Counted from the first letter of the stretch, positions 8,041 to 16,290 are shown. The stretch is DNA of 64,000 nt from Uliginosibacterium sp. (GCA_016718265.1 JADKDZ010000002.1:186001-250000), one strand, 5' to 3'. The notes: generated by a model from the sequence alone, not told the origin. Made by a program: numbers and translations.

Positions 8041-9741
8041 TCAGAACAGGAAGTAGCGCTGCGCCATCGGCAGGCTGGTGGCGGGCTCGCAGGTGAGCAA
8101 CTCGCCATCGGCGCGCACCTCGTAGGTCTCGGGATCGACCTGGATGTCGCCATGCCAGTCGTTGTGGATCATGTCGGTCTTCTGCACGTTGCGGATGTTT
8201 TTCACCGCTTCGAGCGGCTTCTGCAAGCCAAGATTCGCGAGCGTGCCTTTGTCTAGCGCGGCTTGCGAGACGAAGGTGAGCGAGGTTTTCAGCCCGCCGC
8301 CAAAGGCGCCGAACATCGGGCGGTAATGTACCGGCTGCGGCGTGGGGATCGAGGCGTTGGCGTCGCCCATTGCGGCGGCGGCGATCATGCCGCCCTTGAT
8401 GATCAGGCTGGGCTTCACGCCGAAGAAGGCCGGCTTCCAGACCACCAGATCGGCGAGCTTGCCGACTTCTACCGAGCCGACGATGTGGCCGATGCCGTGG
8501 GCAATCGCCGGGTTGATGGTGTATTTGGCGATGTAGCGTTTGGCGCGGAAGTTGTCGTTACGGGCGCCGTCGCCCTTGAGCGCGCCGCGCTGGGTCTTCA
8601 TCTTGTGGGCGGTCTGCCAGGTGCGGATCACCACTTCGCCAACGCGACCCATTGCCTGCGAGTCGCTGGAGAACATCGACAGCGCGCCGATGTCATGCAG
8701 GATGTCTTCGGCGGCAATGGTTTCGCGGCGGATGCGGCTTTCGGCAAAAGCCACGTCTTCGGCAATCGAAGCATCGAGGTGGTGGCAGACCATGAGCATA
8801 TCGAGGTGCTCGTCGATGGTGTTGACGGTGTAGGGGCGTGTCGGGTTGGTCGAGCTGGGCAGCACGTTCTTGAGGCCGGCAAGCTTGACGATGTCTGGCG
8901 CGTGGCCGCCGCCCGCACCTTCGGTGTGGAAGGTGTGGATGGTGCGGCCCTTGAAGGCGGCGGCGGTGTCTTCGACGAAGCCGGATTCGTTGAGTGTGTC
9001 GGAGTGGATGGCGACCTGCACATCCATTTCTTCGGCAACACTCAGGCAGTTATCGATGGCAGCAGGCGTCGTGCCCCAGTCTTCGTGCAGCTTGAGGCCG
9101 ATGGCACCGGCATCAACCTGTTCGCGCAGTGGATCGGGCAGGCTGACATTGCCTTTGCCGAGAAAGCCCAGATTCATCGGGAAGGCGTCAGCCGCCTGCA
9201 GCATCCTGGCGATATGCCAGGGGCCTGGCGTGCAGGTGGTGGCAAACGTCCCTGTGGCGGGGCCGGTGCCGCCGCCGATCATGGTGGTCACGCCACTCAT
9301 GAGTGCTTCGTCAATCTGCTGCGGGCAGATGAAGTGGATGTGGGTATCGATGCCGCCTGCGGTGATGATGTTGCCTTCACCGGCGATGATCTCGGTGGCG
9401 GCGCCAATCGCGATGGTTACGCCAGGCTGGATGTCCGGGTTGCCGGCCTTGCCGATGCCACAGATGAAGCCATTCTTGATGCCGATATCGGCCTTGACGA
9501 TGCCCCAGTGATCGATGATGAGGGCATTGGTGATCACGGTGTCAGCCACCTCCGCCGCGACGCGCTGGCCCTGGCCCATGCCGTCGCGGATGACCTTGCC
9601 ACCGCCGAATTTCACTTCTTCGCCGTAGAGGGTGAAGTCTTTCTCGACTTCAACGATCAGCTCGGTGTCAGCCAGACGCACGCGGTCGCCCACGGTGGGG
9701 CCGAACATTTCCGCATAAGCGCGGCGGGAGATATTTGCCAT
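8041..9741 (-). CDS. ureC: Urease alpha subunit (catalytic)
   Basis: The 566-residue catalytic subunit that hydrolyses urea to ammonia and carbamate at a bi-nickel site. The ligands are visible in order: IDTHIHFICPQQ (two His), IGLKLHEDWG (the carbamylated Lys and a neighbouring His), HSDTLNESGF, the HTEGAGGGHAPD loop, the flap cysteine and histidine in VCHHLD, and the Asp ligand in FSSDSQAMGRVGE. The length and start (MANISRRAYAEMFGP) are standard. It lies downstream of ureB, with two REP-like repeats in the 126-base spacer, and upstream of the vapBC remnant. All catalytic residues are present, so the enzyme should be active if matured. Confidence 0.98.
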   Translation of the reverse strand: MANISRRAYAEMFGPTVGDRVRLADTELIVEVEKDFTLYGEEVKFGGGKVIRDGMGQGQRVAAEVADTVITNALIIDHWGIVKADIGIKNGFICGIGKAGNPDIQPGVTIAIGAATEIIAGEGNIITAGGIDTHIHFICPQQIDEALMSGVTTMIGGGTGPATGTFATTCTPGPWHIARMLQAADAFPMNLGFLGKGNVSLPDPLREQVDAGAIGLKLHEDWGTTPAAIDNCLSVAEEMDVQVAIHSDTLNESGFVEDTAAAFKGRTIHTFHTEGAGGGHAPDIVKLAGLKNVLPSSTNPTRPYTVNTIDEHLDMLMVCHHLDASIAEDVAFAESRIRRETIAAEDILHDIGALSMFSSDSQAMGRVGEVVIRTWQTAHKMKTQRGALKGDGARNDNFRAKRYIAKYTINPAIAHGIGHIVGSVEVGKLADLVVWKPAFFGVKPSLIIKGGMIAAAAMGDANASIPTPQPVHYRPMFGAFGGGLKTSLTFVSQAALDKGTLANLGLQKPLEAVKNIRNVQKTDMIHNDWHGDIQVDPETYEVRADGELLTCEPATSLPMAQRYFLF

Positions 9742-9752
9742 CGTGATTCCCC

Positions 9753-9788
9753 GTAGGGCGGGTTAGCGGTTTTATCGCGTAACCCGCC
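9753..9788 (+). repeat. REP-like palindrome (GTAG head), copy 4
   Basis: GTAGGGCGGGTTA followed after a short centre by TAACCCGCC, 12 bases upstream of the ureC start. It forms an inverted pair with the copy at 9832-9865. Lying between the ureB and ureC reading frames, the pair could form mRNA hairpins that affect relative subunit yield. Confidence 0.75.
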
Positions 9789-9831
9789 GGTTGTGAGCAA
9801 GCAGTCGCAGGGCGACTGGAAATTAGTGATC

Positions 9832-9865
9832 GGCGGGTTACGGCCTTTGGCCTAACCCGCCCTAC
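9832..9865 (-). repeat. REP-like palindrome (GTAG head), copy 5
   Basis: The inverted partner of the 9753-9788 copy: GGCGGGTTA ... TAACCCGCC closing with the complement of GTAGGG. It lies immediately downstream of the ureB stop on the minus strand. Confidence 0.75.
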
Positions 9866-9867
9866 GT

Positions 9868-10173
9868 TTATAAGGATCCTTGCACCAGGCCGCGGAAGCC
9901 ATACACCTTGCGGTCGCCGGCCAGTGCCACCAGCTCGACGGTGCGGCCCTGGCCCGGCTCGAAGCGCACGGCGGTGCCGCTGGCAATATTGAGCCGCATG
10001 CCGTGGGCAGCAGCGCGATCAAAACTCAGCGCCGCATTGGTTTCGGCAAAGTGGTAGTGCGAGCCAACCTGAATCGGGCGGTCGCCCGTGTTGTGTACGG
10101 CAAGGGTCAGGGTCGGGCGGTCGCGATTCAGTTCGATCACGCCATCGTCGGTCAACAATTCACCTGGGATCAT
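9868..10173 (-). CDS. ureB: Urease beta subunit
   Basis: A 101-residue structural subunit of the urease (alpha-beta-gamma)3 complex. MIPGELLTDDG, TGDRPIQVGSHYHFAETN and RLNIASGTAVRFEPGQ are family hallmarks. I set the start at the ATG 10171-10173 because it gives the normal length and follows a good AGGAG ribosome site; the frame stays open upstream but that part only shadows the neighbouring gene. It is separated from ureA by a small isomerase-like gene, which is unusual because ureA and ureB normally abut or are fused. Confidence 0.96.
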   Translation of the reverse strand: MIPGELLTDDGVIELNRDRPTLTLAVHNTGDRPIQVGSHYHFAETNAALSFDRAAAHGMRLNIASGTAVRFEPGQGRTVELVALAGDRKVYGFRGLVQGSL

Positions 10174-10198
10174 GAGGCTACTCCTGGCAGGATGCGAT

Positions 10199-10486
10199 TC
10201 AGCGGGGCCCGAAAGCCGGATAGGGTACGAGCGGGATGACGGAGATGATCTCCAGCATGCCCGCGGCGGCCAGGGGCAGTGTGGCGAGGTGGGCGCGCAC
10301 TTCTTCTTCGGACGCCGCCTCGAAGAGAATGCAGGCGCCCGGCAGATCGCCCCGGCGCCAGATCTGGCGGATGATGCCCTCGCTGTAGAGCGTGCGCACG
10401 CGCTGGGATTCGGCTTCGAGCAAGGGCGCAAACTGGCCGTCGGAAAACAGCTCGGTGCGGCGGCGGGAGGTACTCAGGAATTGCAT
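10199..10486 (-). CDS. Muconolactone-isomerase-like small protein in the urease operon
   Basis: A 95-residue protein with the pattern of the muconolactone delta-isomerase/YciI-like alpha-beta barrel family. The matching parts are an EAESQRVRTLYSEGIIRQIWR helix-strand, ACILFEAASEEEVRAHLATLP and LEIISVIPLVPYPAF. Muconolactone isomerases acts in beta-ketoadipate catabolism, but no other gene of that pathway is nearby. The gene sits in frame between ureA (17 bases upstream) and ureB (25 bases downstream) on the same strand, so it must be co-expressed with urease subunits. It has no nickel motif. Its substrate and its role beside urease are unknown to me; a small-molecule sensor, an unrecognised accessory, or a passenger gene are possible. 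Confidence 0.75.
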   Translation of the reverse strand: MQFLSTSRRRTELFSDGQFAPLLEAESQRVRTLYSEGIIRQIWRRGDLPGACILFEAASEEEVRAHLATLPLAAAGMLEIISVIPLVPYPAFGPR

Positions 10487-10503
10487 GGCAGAGTCGCTTT
10501 TTG

Positions 10504-10806
10504 TCAGATGATCGGGTTGTGCACGGTCACGAGTTTGGTGCCGTCCGGGAAGGTGGCTTCCACCTGGATCTCCGGGATCAGCTCGGCGATGCCGTCCATG
10601 ACATCGGCACGGCTGAGCAGGGTGGTGCCGTAGCTCATCAACTCGGCCACCGTGCGGCCGTCACGGGCGCCTTCCATGATGGCGGCGCTGATGAAGGCAA
10701 CGGCCTCCGGGTAATTCAGCTTCAAGCCGCGGGCCTTGCGGCGTTCGGCGAGCAGGGCTGCGGTGAAGATCAGCAGCTTGTCTTTTTCGCGTGGGGTGAG
10801 TTCCAT
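10504..10806 (-). CDS. ureA: Urease gamma subunit
   Basis: The 100-residue gamma subunit of urease. MELTPREKDKLLIFTAALLAERR, LNYPEAVAFISAAIMEGARDG and the closing PDGTKLVTVHNPI are the conserved landmarks. Length and start are standard. It directly follows ureD with a 5-base gap, as in many ureDABC operons. Confidence 0.97.
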   Translation of the reverse strand: MELTPREKDKLLIFTAALLAERRKARGLKLNYPEAVAFISAAIMEGARDGRTVAELMSYGTTLLSRADVMDGIAELIPEIQVEATFPDGTKLVTVHNPII

Positions 10807-10811
10807 GGTGT

Positions 10812-11678
10812 TCAGGTTCTCCAGATGCGCGGCGGGATTGCCGCACGTTGCATGAGGGTGGGGCGGGCCAAGGCCCAGGCAGCTTCAAAGTACTGGCGCG
10901 CTACTTCGGCAGAGTGTGCCATGACACGCACGATTGTGACGCGCGGCAGTGCAGAGACGCCACAGTTAGCGTCGCCGGGGGCAATGGCGCGGAGGGCGTC
11001 AGTCAATGCAGCTGAGGGGGCGACGCCTGCCAGCCACAAGGTGCCGAACACGGTATGCCCTGCGAGTGCGGCTGCCGAGGTCAGCGCAGGATCGCTGCCT
11101 ACGAGATTCATCTGTTCCTGCCACAGTGCCGTGCCATCTGGCGTCTGCAGGCGAAAGCGCTGGCGGAAACGCCCGGTGTTGAAGCGCTCGCCACTGGCCG
11201 TGCGGCCCAGGCAGAGGATGTCCCAGCCGATGGCACAAGCCCCTTCGGCCAGCGTCAGGGTGGTGCTCGCCTGCGCCTGCGCCTGGTCAAACACGATCAC
11301 TTCCTGCGGCAGCCATTCCAGGCAGGCGTTTTCCGCAACATTGAGCTGGATATCCTGCGTCGCAGTCGGCCCCTTGCTGCGATACCACTTGCCCGCACCG
11401 GGCGTGGTGACTTGCGCATGCGCGCCCGCCGCCACATCCAGCTGGATCTGCAACTGATCGCCGCCCGCGATGCCAGCTGGCGGATGCAGGATCAGCAACT
11501 GGCAGACCGCATCACCTTCCGGGTAAAGCGCCTTCTGCACGCGCAGCGGGCCCTTGTGCAGATTGTGGCTGAGCAGGCTGCGCCCCGCGCGTTGCTCGAC
11601 GCGGAGATCCAGCGAGGCTCGCCAGCCTTGCGGGTGATGGTGATCTTGCAAGTGGCCGGTTTCGGTAACTGCGTTCAT
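10812..11678 (-). CDS. ureD: Urease accessory protein UreD (UreH)
   Basis: A 288-residue accessory scaffold that binds apo-urease and recruits UreF and UreG for nickel insertion. LILHPPAGIAGGDQLQIQL, TTPGAGKWYRS and LEWLPQEVIVFDQA are characteristic. I start it at the ATG 11676-11678 (MNAVTETGHLQ); the open frame extends 18 codons further, but that stretch lies against a REP-like repeat and has no family similarity. It is the first gene of the structural urease block, and a pair of REP-like repeats separates it from urtE. Confidence 0.95.
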   Translation of the reverse strand: MNAVTETGHLQDHHHPQGWRASLDLRVEQRAGRSLLSHNLHKGPLRVQKALYPEGDAVCQLLILHPPAGIAGGDQLQIQLDVAAGAHAQVTTPGAGKWYRSKGPTATQDIQLNVAENACLEWLPQEVIVFDQAQAQASTTLTLAEGACAIGWDILCLGRTASGERFNTGRFRQRFRLQTPDGTALWQEQMNLVGSDPALTSAAALAGHTVFGTLWLAGVAPSAALTDALRAIAPGDANCGVSALPRVTIVRVMAHSAEVARQYFEAAWALARPTLMQRAAIPPRIWRT

Positions 11679-11696
11679 GCCGGTTATGTGGCTGGC

Positions 11697-11726
11697 GTAG
11701 GGTGGGTTAGCGAAGCGTAACCCGCC
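11697..11726 (+). repeat. REP-like palindrome (GTAG head), copy 6
   Basis: A 30-bp element, GTAGGGTGGGTTA ... TAACCCGCC, located 18 bases upstream of the ureD start. It is paired in inverted orientation with the copy at 11771-11802. One arm has GTGGGTTA where other copies have GCGGGTTA. Confidence 0.75.
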
Positions 11727-11770
11727 GATCAAAATGATATCGGGCGCAATGCGCCCGCGTGGTCACAACT

Positions 11771-11802
11771 GGTGGGTTACGCCTTCGGCTAACCCACCCT
11801 AC
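11771..11802 (-). repeat. REP-like palindrome (GTAG head), copy 7
   Basis: The inverted partner of the 11697-11726 copy: GGTGGGTTAC ... GTAGGG on the minus strand, 8 bases beyond the urtE stop. The pair separates the transporter genes from the urease genes and could attenuate read-through between them. Confidence 0.75.
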
Positions 11803-11810
11803 GAAAATCC

Positions 11811-12503
11811 CTAAATCGCCACGAGGCTCTTCACATTCTCGGCCTGCATTTCACTGCCTGGCCCAGCCTTGACGATCTCGCCGCGGGCCATGACTGCATA
11901 CTGGTCGGCCAGCGATTCGGCGAAATCATAATACTGTTCCACCAGCAGGATGGCCATTTCACCGCTTTGTGCGAGTTTGCGGATCGCCGCGCCGATGTCT
12001 TTGATGATGGAAGGCTGGATGCCTTCGGTGGGCTCGTCGAGAATCAGCAGCTTGGGCCGCATGCTCAGCGCCCGGCCGATCGCGAGCTGCTGTTGCTGGC
12101 CACCGGAGAGATCGCCGCCGCGGCGCTTGAGCATGTCTTTGAGCACGGGGAACATCTCGAAGACGTAATCCGGAATGCCGCGTGAAGCCTTGCCGTTGGC
12201 CAGGCCCATCAGCAGGTTTTCTTCCACCGTGAGGCGCGGGAAGATCTCGCGCCCCTGCGGCACATAGGCCAGGCCCATGGCGGCGCGGGCATAGGGTTGC
12301 AGCTTGGTGATGTCCTTGCCTGCAAAGCTCACGCTGCCGCTGGCGACCGGCAGCAGGCCCATCAGGCATTTGAGCAGGGTAGTCTTGCCAACCCCATTGC
12401 GCCCCAGCAGAGTCGTGACCTTGCCCGCAGGCAGCTCCAGCGAGATGCCGCGCAGGGTGTGGCTGCCGCCGTAGTACTGGTTGAGTTTGTCGATTGTCAG
12501 CAT
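11811..12503 (-). CDS. urtE: Urea ABC transporter ATP-binding protein UrtE
   Basis: A 231-residue LivF-type ATPase of the high-affinity urea importer. MLTIDKLNQYYGGSHTLRGI is the typical UrtE start. Walker A is GRNGVGKT at 34-41, the signature is LSGGQQQQLAIGRAL, and Walker B is LLILDEPTEGIQ. I prefer the ATG at 12503 with GGGA about 9 bases upstream; another ATG at 12509 is possible. The region further upstream is a long inverted repeat, not coding. It is the last transporter gene before ureD. Confidence 0.94.
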   Translation of the reverse strand: MLTIDKLNQYYGGSHTLRGISLELPAGKVTTLLGRNGVGKTTLLKCLMGLLPVASGSVSFAGKDITKLQPYARAAMGLAYVPQGREIFPRLTVEENLLMGLANGKASRGIPDYVFEMFPVLKDMLKRRGGDLSGGQQQQLAIGRALSMRPKLLILDEPTEGIQPSIIKDIGAAIRKLAQSGEMAILLVEQYYDFAESLADQYAVMARGEIVKAGPGSEMQAENVKSLVAI

Positions 12504-12512
12504 AGTCATCCC

Positions 12513-12562
12513 GTAGGGTGCGCCGTGCGCACCATCGTTGCGGTGCGCACGGCGCACCCTAC
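12513..12562. repeat. Perfect 21-bp inverted repeat, REP-like, between urtD and urtE
   Basis: GTAGGGTGCGCCGTGCGCAC plus one further base at 12513-12533 is matched exactly by its complement at 12542-12562, leaving an 8-base centre. It keeps the GTAGGG head at both outer ends but has a different stem from the GGGTTA copies. It fills almost the entire urtD-urtE spacer and would form a very stable hairpin in the transcript, just before the urtE start. Confidence 0.85.
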
Positions 12563-12572
12563 CGTTTTGGGT

Positions 12573-13430
12573 TCAGCGGCCCAGATACACCTCGATGACA
12601 CGTTCATCATTCTGCACCTGCTCAAGCGTGCCTTCGGCCAGCACACTGCCTTCGTGCAGGCAAGTCACCTTGCGCGAGATCTGCTTGATGAAGTCCATGT
12701 CGTGCTCGACGACCACCAGCGTGTATTGCCCGGCGAGCGAGAGGAAGAGTTCGCCGCTGCGCTCGGTTTCTTCGTCGGTCATGCCGGCGGCGGGCTCGTC
12801 GAGCAGCAGCAGCTGCGGCTCCTGCATCAGCAGCATGCCGATCTCCAGCCACTGTTTCTGGCCGTGGGAGAGCAGGCCGGCCGGGCGGTGGGCTTGTTCT
12901 TTGAGGCGGATCAGTTCGAGCTTTTCTTCGATGCGGCTGCGGGCTTCACCGCTGAGCTTGAAGAACAGGCTGCTCCAGATGCCTTTGTCGGTCTTCATTG
13001 CCAGTTCGAGATTCTCGAACACGGTGAGATATTCAAAAACCGTAGGCTTCTGGAACTTGCGGCCGATCCCGGCATGGGCGATCTGTGCCTCATTGAGCTT
13101 GGTGAGGTCGATCGTCTGGCCGAAGAAAGCGCGGCCGGAGTCGGGCCGGGTCTTGCCGGTGATCACGTCCATCATCGTGGTCTTGCCCGCACCATTCGGC
13201 CCGATCACGCAGCGCAGCTCGCCGCGGTCGATGGTGAGGTTGAGCTTGTTGATGGCGCGGAAGCCATCGAAGCTGACCGTGATTTCTTCCAGATACAGGA
13301 TGACACCGTGGGTGGTATCCAGTTCGCGCGGGTTGCTCAGGCGCTCCAGCCCGCTGGCGCGTTCCGGCATGCCTTCCACGCCGGTGAAGTGGGTGGCCGG
13401 TTTGGCGGCCTCGGTGACGGCGGCGTTCAT
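12573..13430 (-). CDS. urtD: Urea ABC transporter ATP-binding protein UrtD
   Basis: A 285-residue LivG-type ATPase of the urea importer. An N-terminal extension of about 45 residues precedes LYLEEITVSFDGFRAINKLNL. Walker A is GPNGAGKT. The signature motif reads LLSHGQKQWLEIGMLL, the LSHGQ variant typical of UrtD, and Walker B is LLLLDEPAAGMTDEE. It overlaps the end of urtC by 4 bases, so the two are translationally coupled. Confidence 0.95.
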   Translation of the reverse strand: MNAAVTEAAKPATHFTGVEGMPERASGLERLSNPRELDTTHGVILYLEEITVSFDGFRAINKLNLTIDRGELRCVIGPNGAGKTTMMDVITGKTRPDSGRAFFGQTIDLTKLNEAQIAHAGIGRKFQKPTVFEYLTVFENLELAMKTDKGIWSSLFFKLSGEARSRIEEKLELIRLKEQAHRPAGLLSHGQKQWLEIGMLLMQEPQLLLLDEPAAGMTDEETERSGELFLSLAGQYTLVVVEHDMDFIKQISRKVTCLHEGSVLAEGTLEQVQNDERVIEVYLGR

Positions 13431-14512
13431 GCGCGCTCCTTGCTGATCAGACCGATCACGCCACGCGGCAGGTAGAGCGTGACCAGGATGAAGATGAGGC
13501 CGAGGAAATACAGCCAGTATTCGGGGAATGCGACGGTGAACCAGCTCTTCACCCCGTTGATGAGGCCAGCGCCGAGCAGCGGGCCGATCAGGGTGCCGCG
13601 ACCGCCCACGGCCGTCCAGATCGCAATCTCGATCGAGTTGGCGGGGCTCATTTCACCGGGGTTGATGATGCCGACTTGCGGCACGAACAAGGCGCCTGCT
13701 ATGCCACACAGCACGGCCGACAGCACCCAGATGAAGAGCTTGTAGGGCAGGGGGTTGTAGCCCGAGAACATGACGCGTGACTCGGCATCGCGGATCGCCG
13801 CGAGCACCCGGCCCAGCTTGCTGGTCACAATGAAGCGGGCCAGCAGCAGGGCGGCGATCAGCGTGGCTGCGGTGATGGCGAACAGTGCGGCGCGGGTGCT
13901 GGGCGCAGTGATCGGGAAGCCAAGGATGCGCTTGAAGTCGGTGAAGCCGTTGTTGCCACCAAAGCCGGTTTCATTGCGGAAGAACAGCAGCATGGTCGCA
14001 AACGTCATCGCCTGGGTGATGATCGAGAAATACACGCCCTTGATGCGTGAGCGGAAGGCGAAGTAGCCGAAGATCAGCGCCAGCACACCGGGCACAAGCA
14101 CCACCAGTGCCATGCAGTACAGGAAACTGTCTGTGCCGACCCAGTACCAGGGCAGGGACTTCCAGTTCAGGAAGACCATGAAGTCCGGCAGCTCGCTCTG
14201 GTAATTGCCGTCGCGGCCGATGGCGCGCATCAGGTACATGCCCATCGCGTAACCGCCCAGTGCGAAGAACACGCCGTGCCCGAGGCTGAGAATGCCGGTG
14301 TAGCCCCACACCAGATCCATCGCCAGGGCAACGATGGCGTAGCACATGATCTTGGCGATCAGCGTGACCCAGTAGGTGGAGAGATGCAGCGGGTTGCCTT
14401 CCGGTACCGCAAGGTTCAGCACCGGCACCACGATCAGCATGACGGCGGCGAAGGCAGCAAGGGCCGTCCAGGCTTTTGGGCCGAATAGGCGTTCGGTCAA
14501 TGTCTTGTTCAT
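13427..14512 (-). CDS. urtC: Urea ABC transporter permease UrtC
   Basis: A 361-residue LivM-type inner-membrane permease. Roughly ten hydrophobic segments are visible, with the conserved MDLVWGYTGILSLGHGVFFA and VGGRGTLIGPLLGAGLING loops of branched-chain amino acid/urea permeases. The length is normal. It pairs with UrtB to form the channel. It overlaps urtD by 4 bases and follows urtB after 30 bases. Confidence 0.96.
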   Translation of the reverse strand: MNKTLTERLFGPKAWTALAAFAAVMLIVVPVLNLAVPEGNPLHLSTYWVTLIAKIMCYAIVALAMDLVWGYTGILSLGHGVFFALGGYAMGMYLMRAIGRDGNYQSELPDFMVFLNWKSLPWYWVGTDSFLYCMALVVLVPGVLALIFGYFAFRSRIKGVYFSIITQAMTFATMLLFFRNETGFGGNNGFTDFKRILGFPITAPSTRAALFAITAATLIAALLLARFIVTSKLGRVLAAIRDAESRVMFSGYNPLPYKLFIWVLSAVLCGIAGALFVPQVGIINPGEMSPANSIEIAIWTAVGGRGTLIGPLLGAGLINGVKSWFTVAFPEYWLYFLGLIFILVTLYLPRGVIGLISKERA

Positions 14513-14542
14513 GATGTTGTCGCTCTTATGAAGTCGGTCGGT

Positions 14543-16167
14543 TTATTGCTCGACGAAGCGGCCTTTGACCGCGAACAAGCCTTGAGGGCGTTTCTGGATG
14601 AAGACGATGATGATGACGAGGATGGCGATCTTGGCGAGCACGGCGCCAGCCTGTGCTTCGAACAGTTTGTTGAGTACGCCCAGCCCCATCGCGGCATACA
14701 CGGTGCCGGCAAGCTGGCCGACCCCGCCCAGGACCACGACCATGAAGGAATCGATGATGTAGCTCTGGCCCAGATCCGGCCCGACGTTACCCACCTGTGA
14801 GAGCGCGCAGCCTGCCAGACCAGCGATGCCGGAGCCCAGACCAAACGCCAGGGTATCGACGCGCGGGGTGGCCACGCCAACGCAGCTTGCCATCTGGCGG
14901 TTCTGCGTCACGGCGCGGACGAAGAGGCCCAGCCGCGTTTTGGTCAGGATCAGCCCCATGGCCAGCACGACCACGGCGGCGAAGACGATGATCGCCATCC
15001 GGTTGTAGGGCAGCACCAGATTGCTCATGAACTGCCAGCCGCCCGAAAGCCACTGCGGGTTTTCAACCGCGACGTTCTGCGCACCAAAGAGGCTGCGTAC
15101 CGCCTGGATCAGCACCAGGCTGATCCCCCAGGTGGCGAGCAGGGTTTCGAGCGGGCGACCGTAGAGGTGGCGAATCACGAGGCGCTCCATCAGGACGCCG
15201 ACCAGGGCAGACGCGCAGAATGCGATGGGGATGGCGAACAGTGGGTAGAACTCGAATAGGCCCTGGGAGCGTGGGCGCGGATCAGGTTCTGCACCACGAA
15301 GGTCGCGTAGGCGCCGATCATGATCAGCTCGCCGTGCGCCATGTTGATCACGCCCATCAATCCGTAGGTGATCGCCAGCCCCAGCGCGGCCAGCAGCAGG
15401 ATGGAGCCGAGCGAGACGCCGGTGAACAGCATGCCGGCGTACTCGCCACGCTTGAGGCGTGAATCGATGACGTTGATGGCCTTCTGGGCCTCGATGCGCA
15501 CGGCTTCTTCAGGCTCCTTGAAGGTGTCGCCGTCTTTCTCCTGCAAGGCCATGAGCAGTTGTTTGGCTTCGGAGTCGCCGCTGGCGGACAAAGTCTTGAT
15601 CGCGGCAATCCGCACCGAAGTGTTGGGGTTCTGCAATTGCAGACTGGCCAGCGTGGTGGTCAGCAGGCCGGCGATCTTGGCGTCGCGCTCGGTTTTCTGC
15701 GCGCGCTCGATCAGTGGAATCATTTCGGCACTGGCCTGATCCTTGAGGGTCTTGATCGCGGCAAGGCGTACTTCGCGGTCTGGCGAAGCGAGTTTCAGCG
15801 CAGCGATGGCGGCATCCACCGCACCGCGCACACGGTTGTTGGCCACGACGTCTTCAAGGTTCGCGGGGATCGCGGGCAGCTTTGCTCCGGTGACGGCATC
15901 GACCGCGTTATCGTCGGTAACGATCAGTACTTGCTTGCCATTCAGCACTTTCAGGCGGTCTTCGGCAAGCGCTTCCAGCAACGGCAGGTTCTCAAGGTCG
16001 TTTGCGGCTGCCAGGGTTGTCAAGGCGGCTACCTTGTCGTCATTCTCGCCGGTGGCGAGTTTGAGCACGATGTCTGCGGTGGGTTTGGCGAGGGCATCCG
16101 GCACCCAGCTCAAGGCACCGATCAGGCACAGCAGGGCGGGTAAGAGACGTTTCAGCGAGATGGCCAT
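14543..16167 (-). pseudogene. urtB: Urea ABC transporter permease UrtB, interrupted by a one-base frameshift
   Basis: UrtB is a LivH-type permease with a long periplasmic N-terminal extension, about 540 residues. The N-terminal frame (start 16167) begins with a signal-like MAISLKRLLPALLCLIGALS, covers the extension and enters the membrane domain at MGVINMAHGELIMIGAYA. It leaves frame near 15258-15270. The second frame resumes with LFEFYPLFAIPIAFCASALV and MERLVIRHLYGRPLETLLAT and runs to the normal end at 14543. Adding one G/C pair in the short GGG/CCC runs there gives a 541-residue protein. If real, the permease and hence urea uptake by Urt would be lost. Because the break lies next to homopolymers and urtA, C, D and E are intact, a sequencing error is quite possible. 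Confidence 0.9.
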
Positions 16168-16232
16168 GATGGTTCTTCTTCTGTTTTGCAGGCTTTGGCG
16201 GGCGCCAGCCTGTTGCTTCAGGTAAGTCGCCT

Positions 16233-16262
16233 GCCACCTGCAGGGAGACGGCTGCAGGTGGC
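16233..16262 (-). terminator. Stem-loop between urtA and urtB
   Basis: A perfect 11-bp stem (GCCACCTGCAG with CTGCAGGTGGC) around an 8-base loop lies 28 bases past the urtA stop. No strong T run follows, so it is unlikely to be a full terminator. Such hairpins often follow binding-protein genes and favour a stable, abundant urtA message with partial read-through into urtB. Confidence 0.6.
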
Positions 16263-16290
16263 GAGGTTTGCTGCGACTACAGAGAACGGC

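Noticed and set aside
7722..8153. A 143-codon minus-strand frame across vapB and its operator
   Set aside because: It runs through ureC's 3' end and the operator palindrome. Only its last part coincides with the shifted vapB frame; the rest has no similarity.
8263..9756. Long open frame of 497 codons on the plus strand across ureC
   Set aside because: It is antisense to ureC, which has every catalytic residue. The frame is open only because of high GC at third positions and its translation has no family pattern.
12513..12562. Perfect inverted repeat as insertion sequence ends
   Set aside because: Only 8 bases lie between the arms, so no element is enclosed, and the GTAGGG head fits the REP family.
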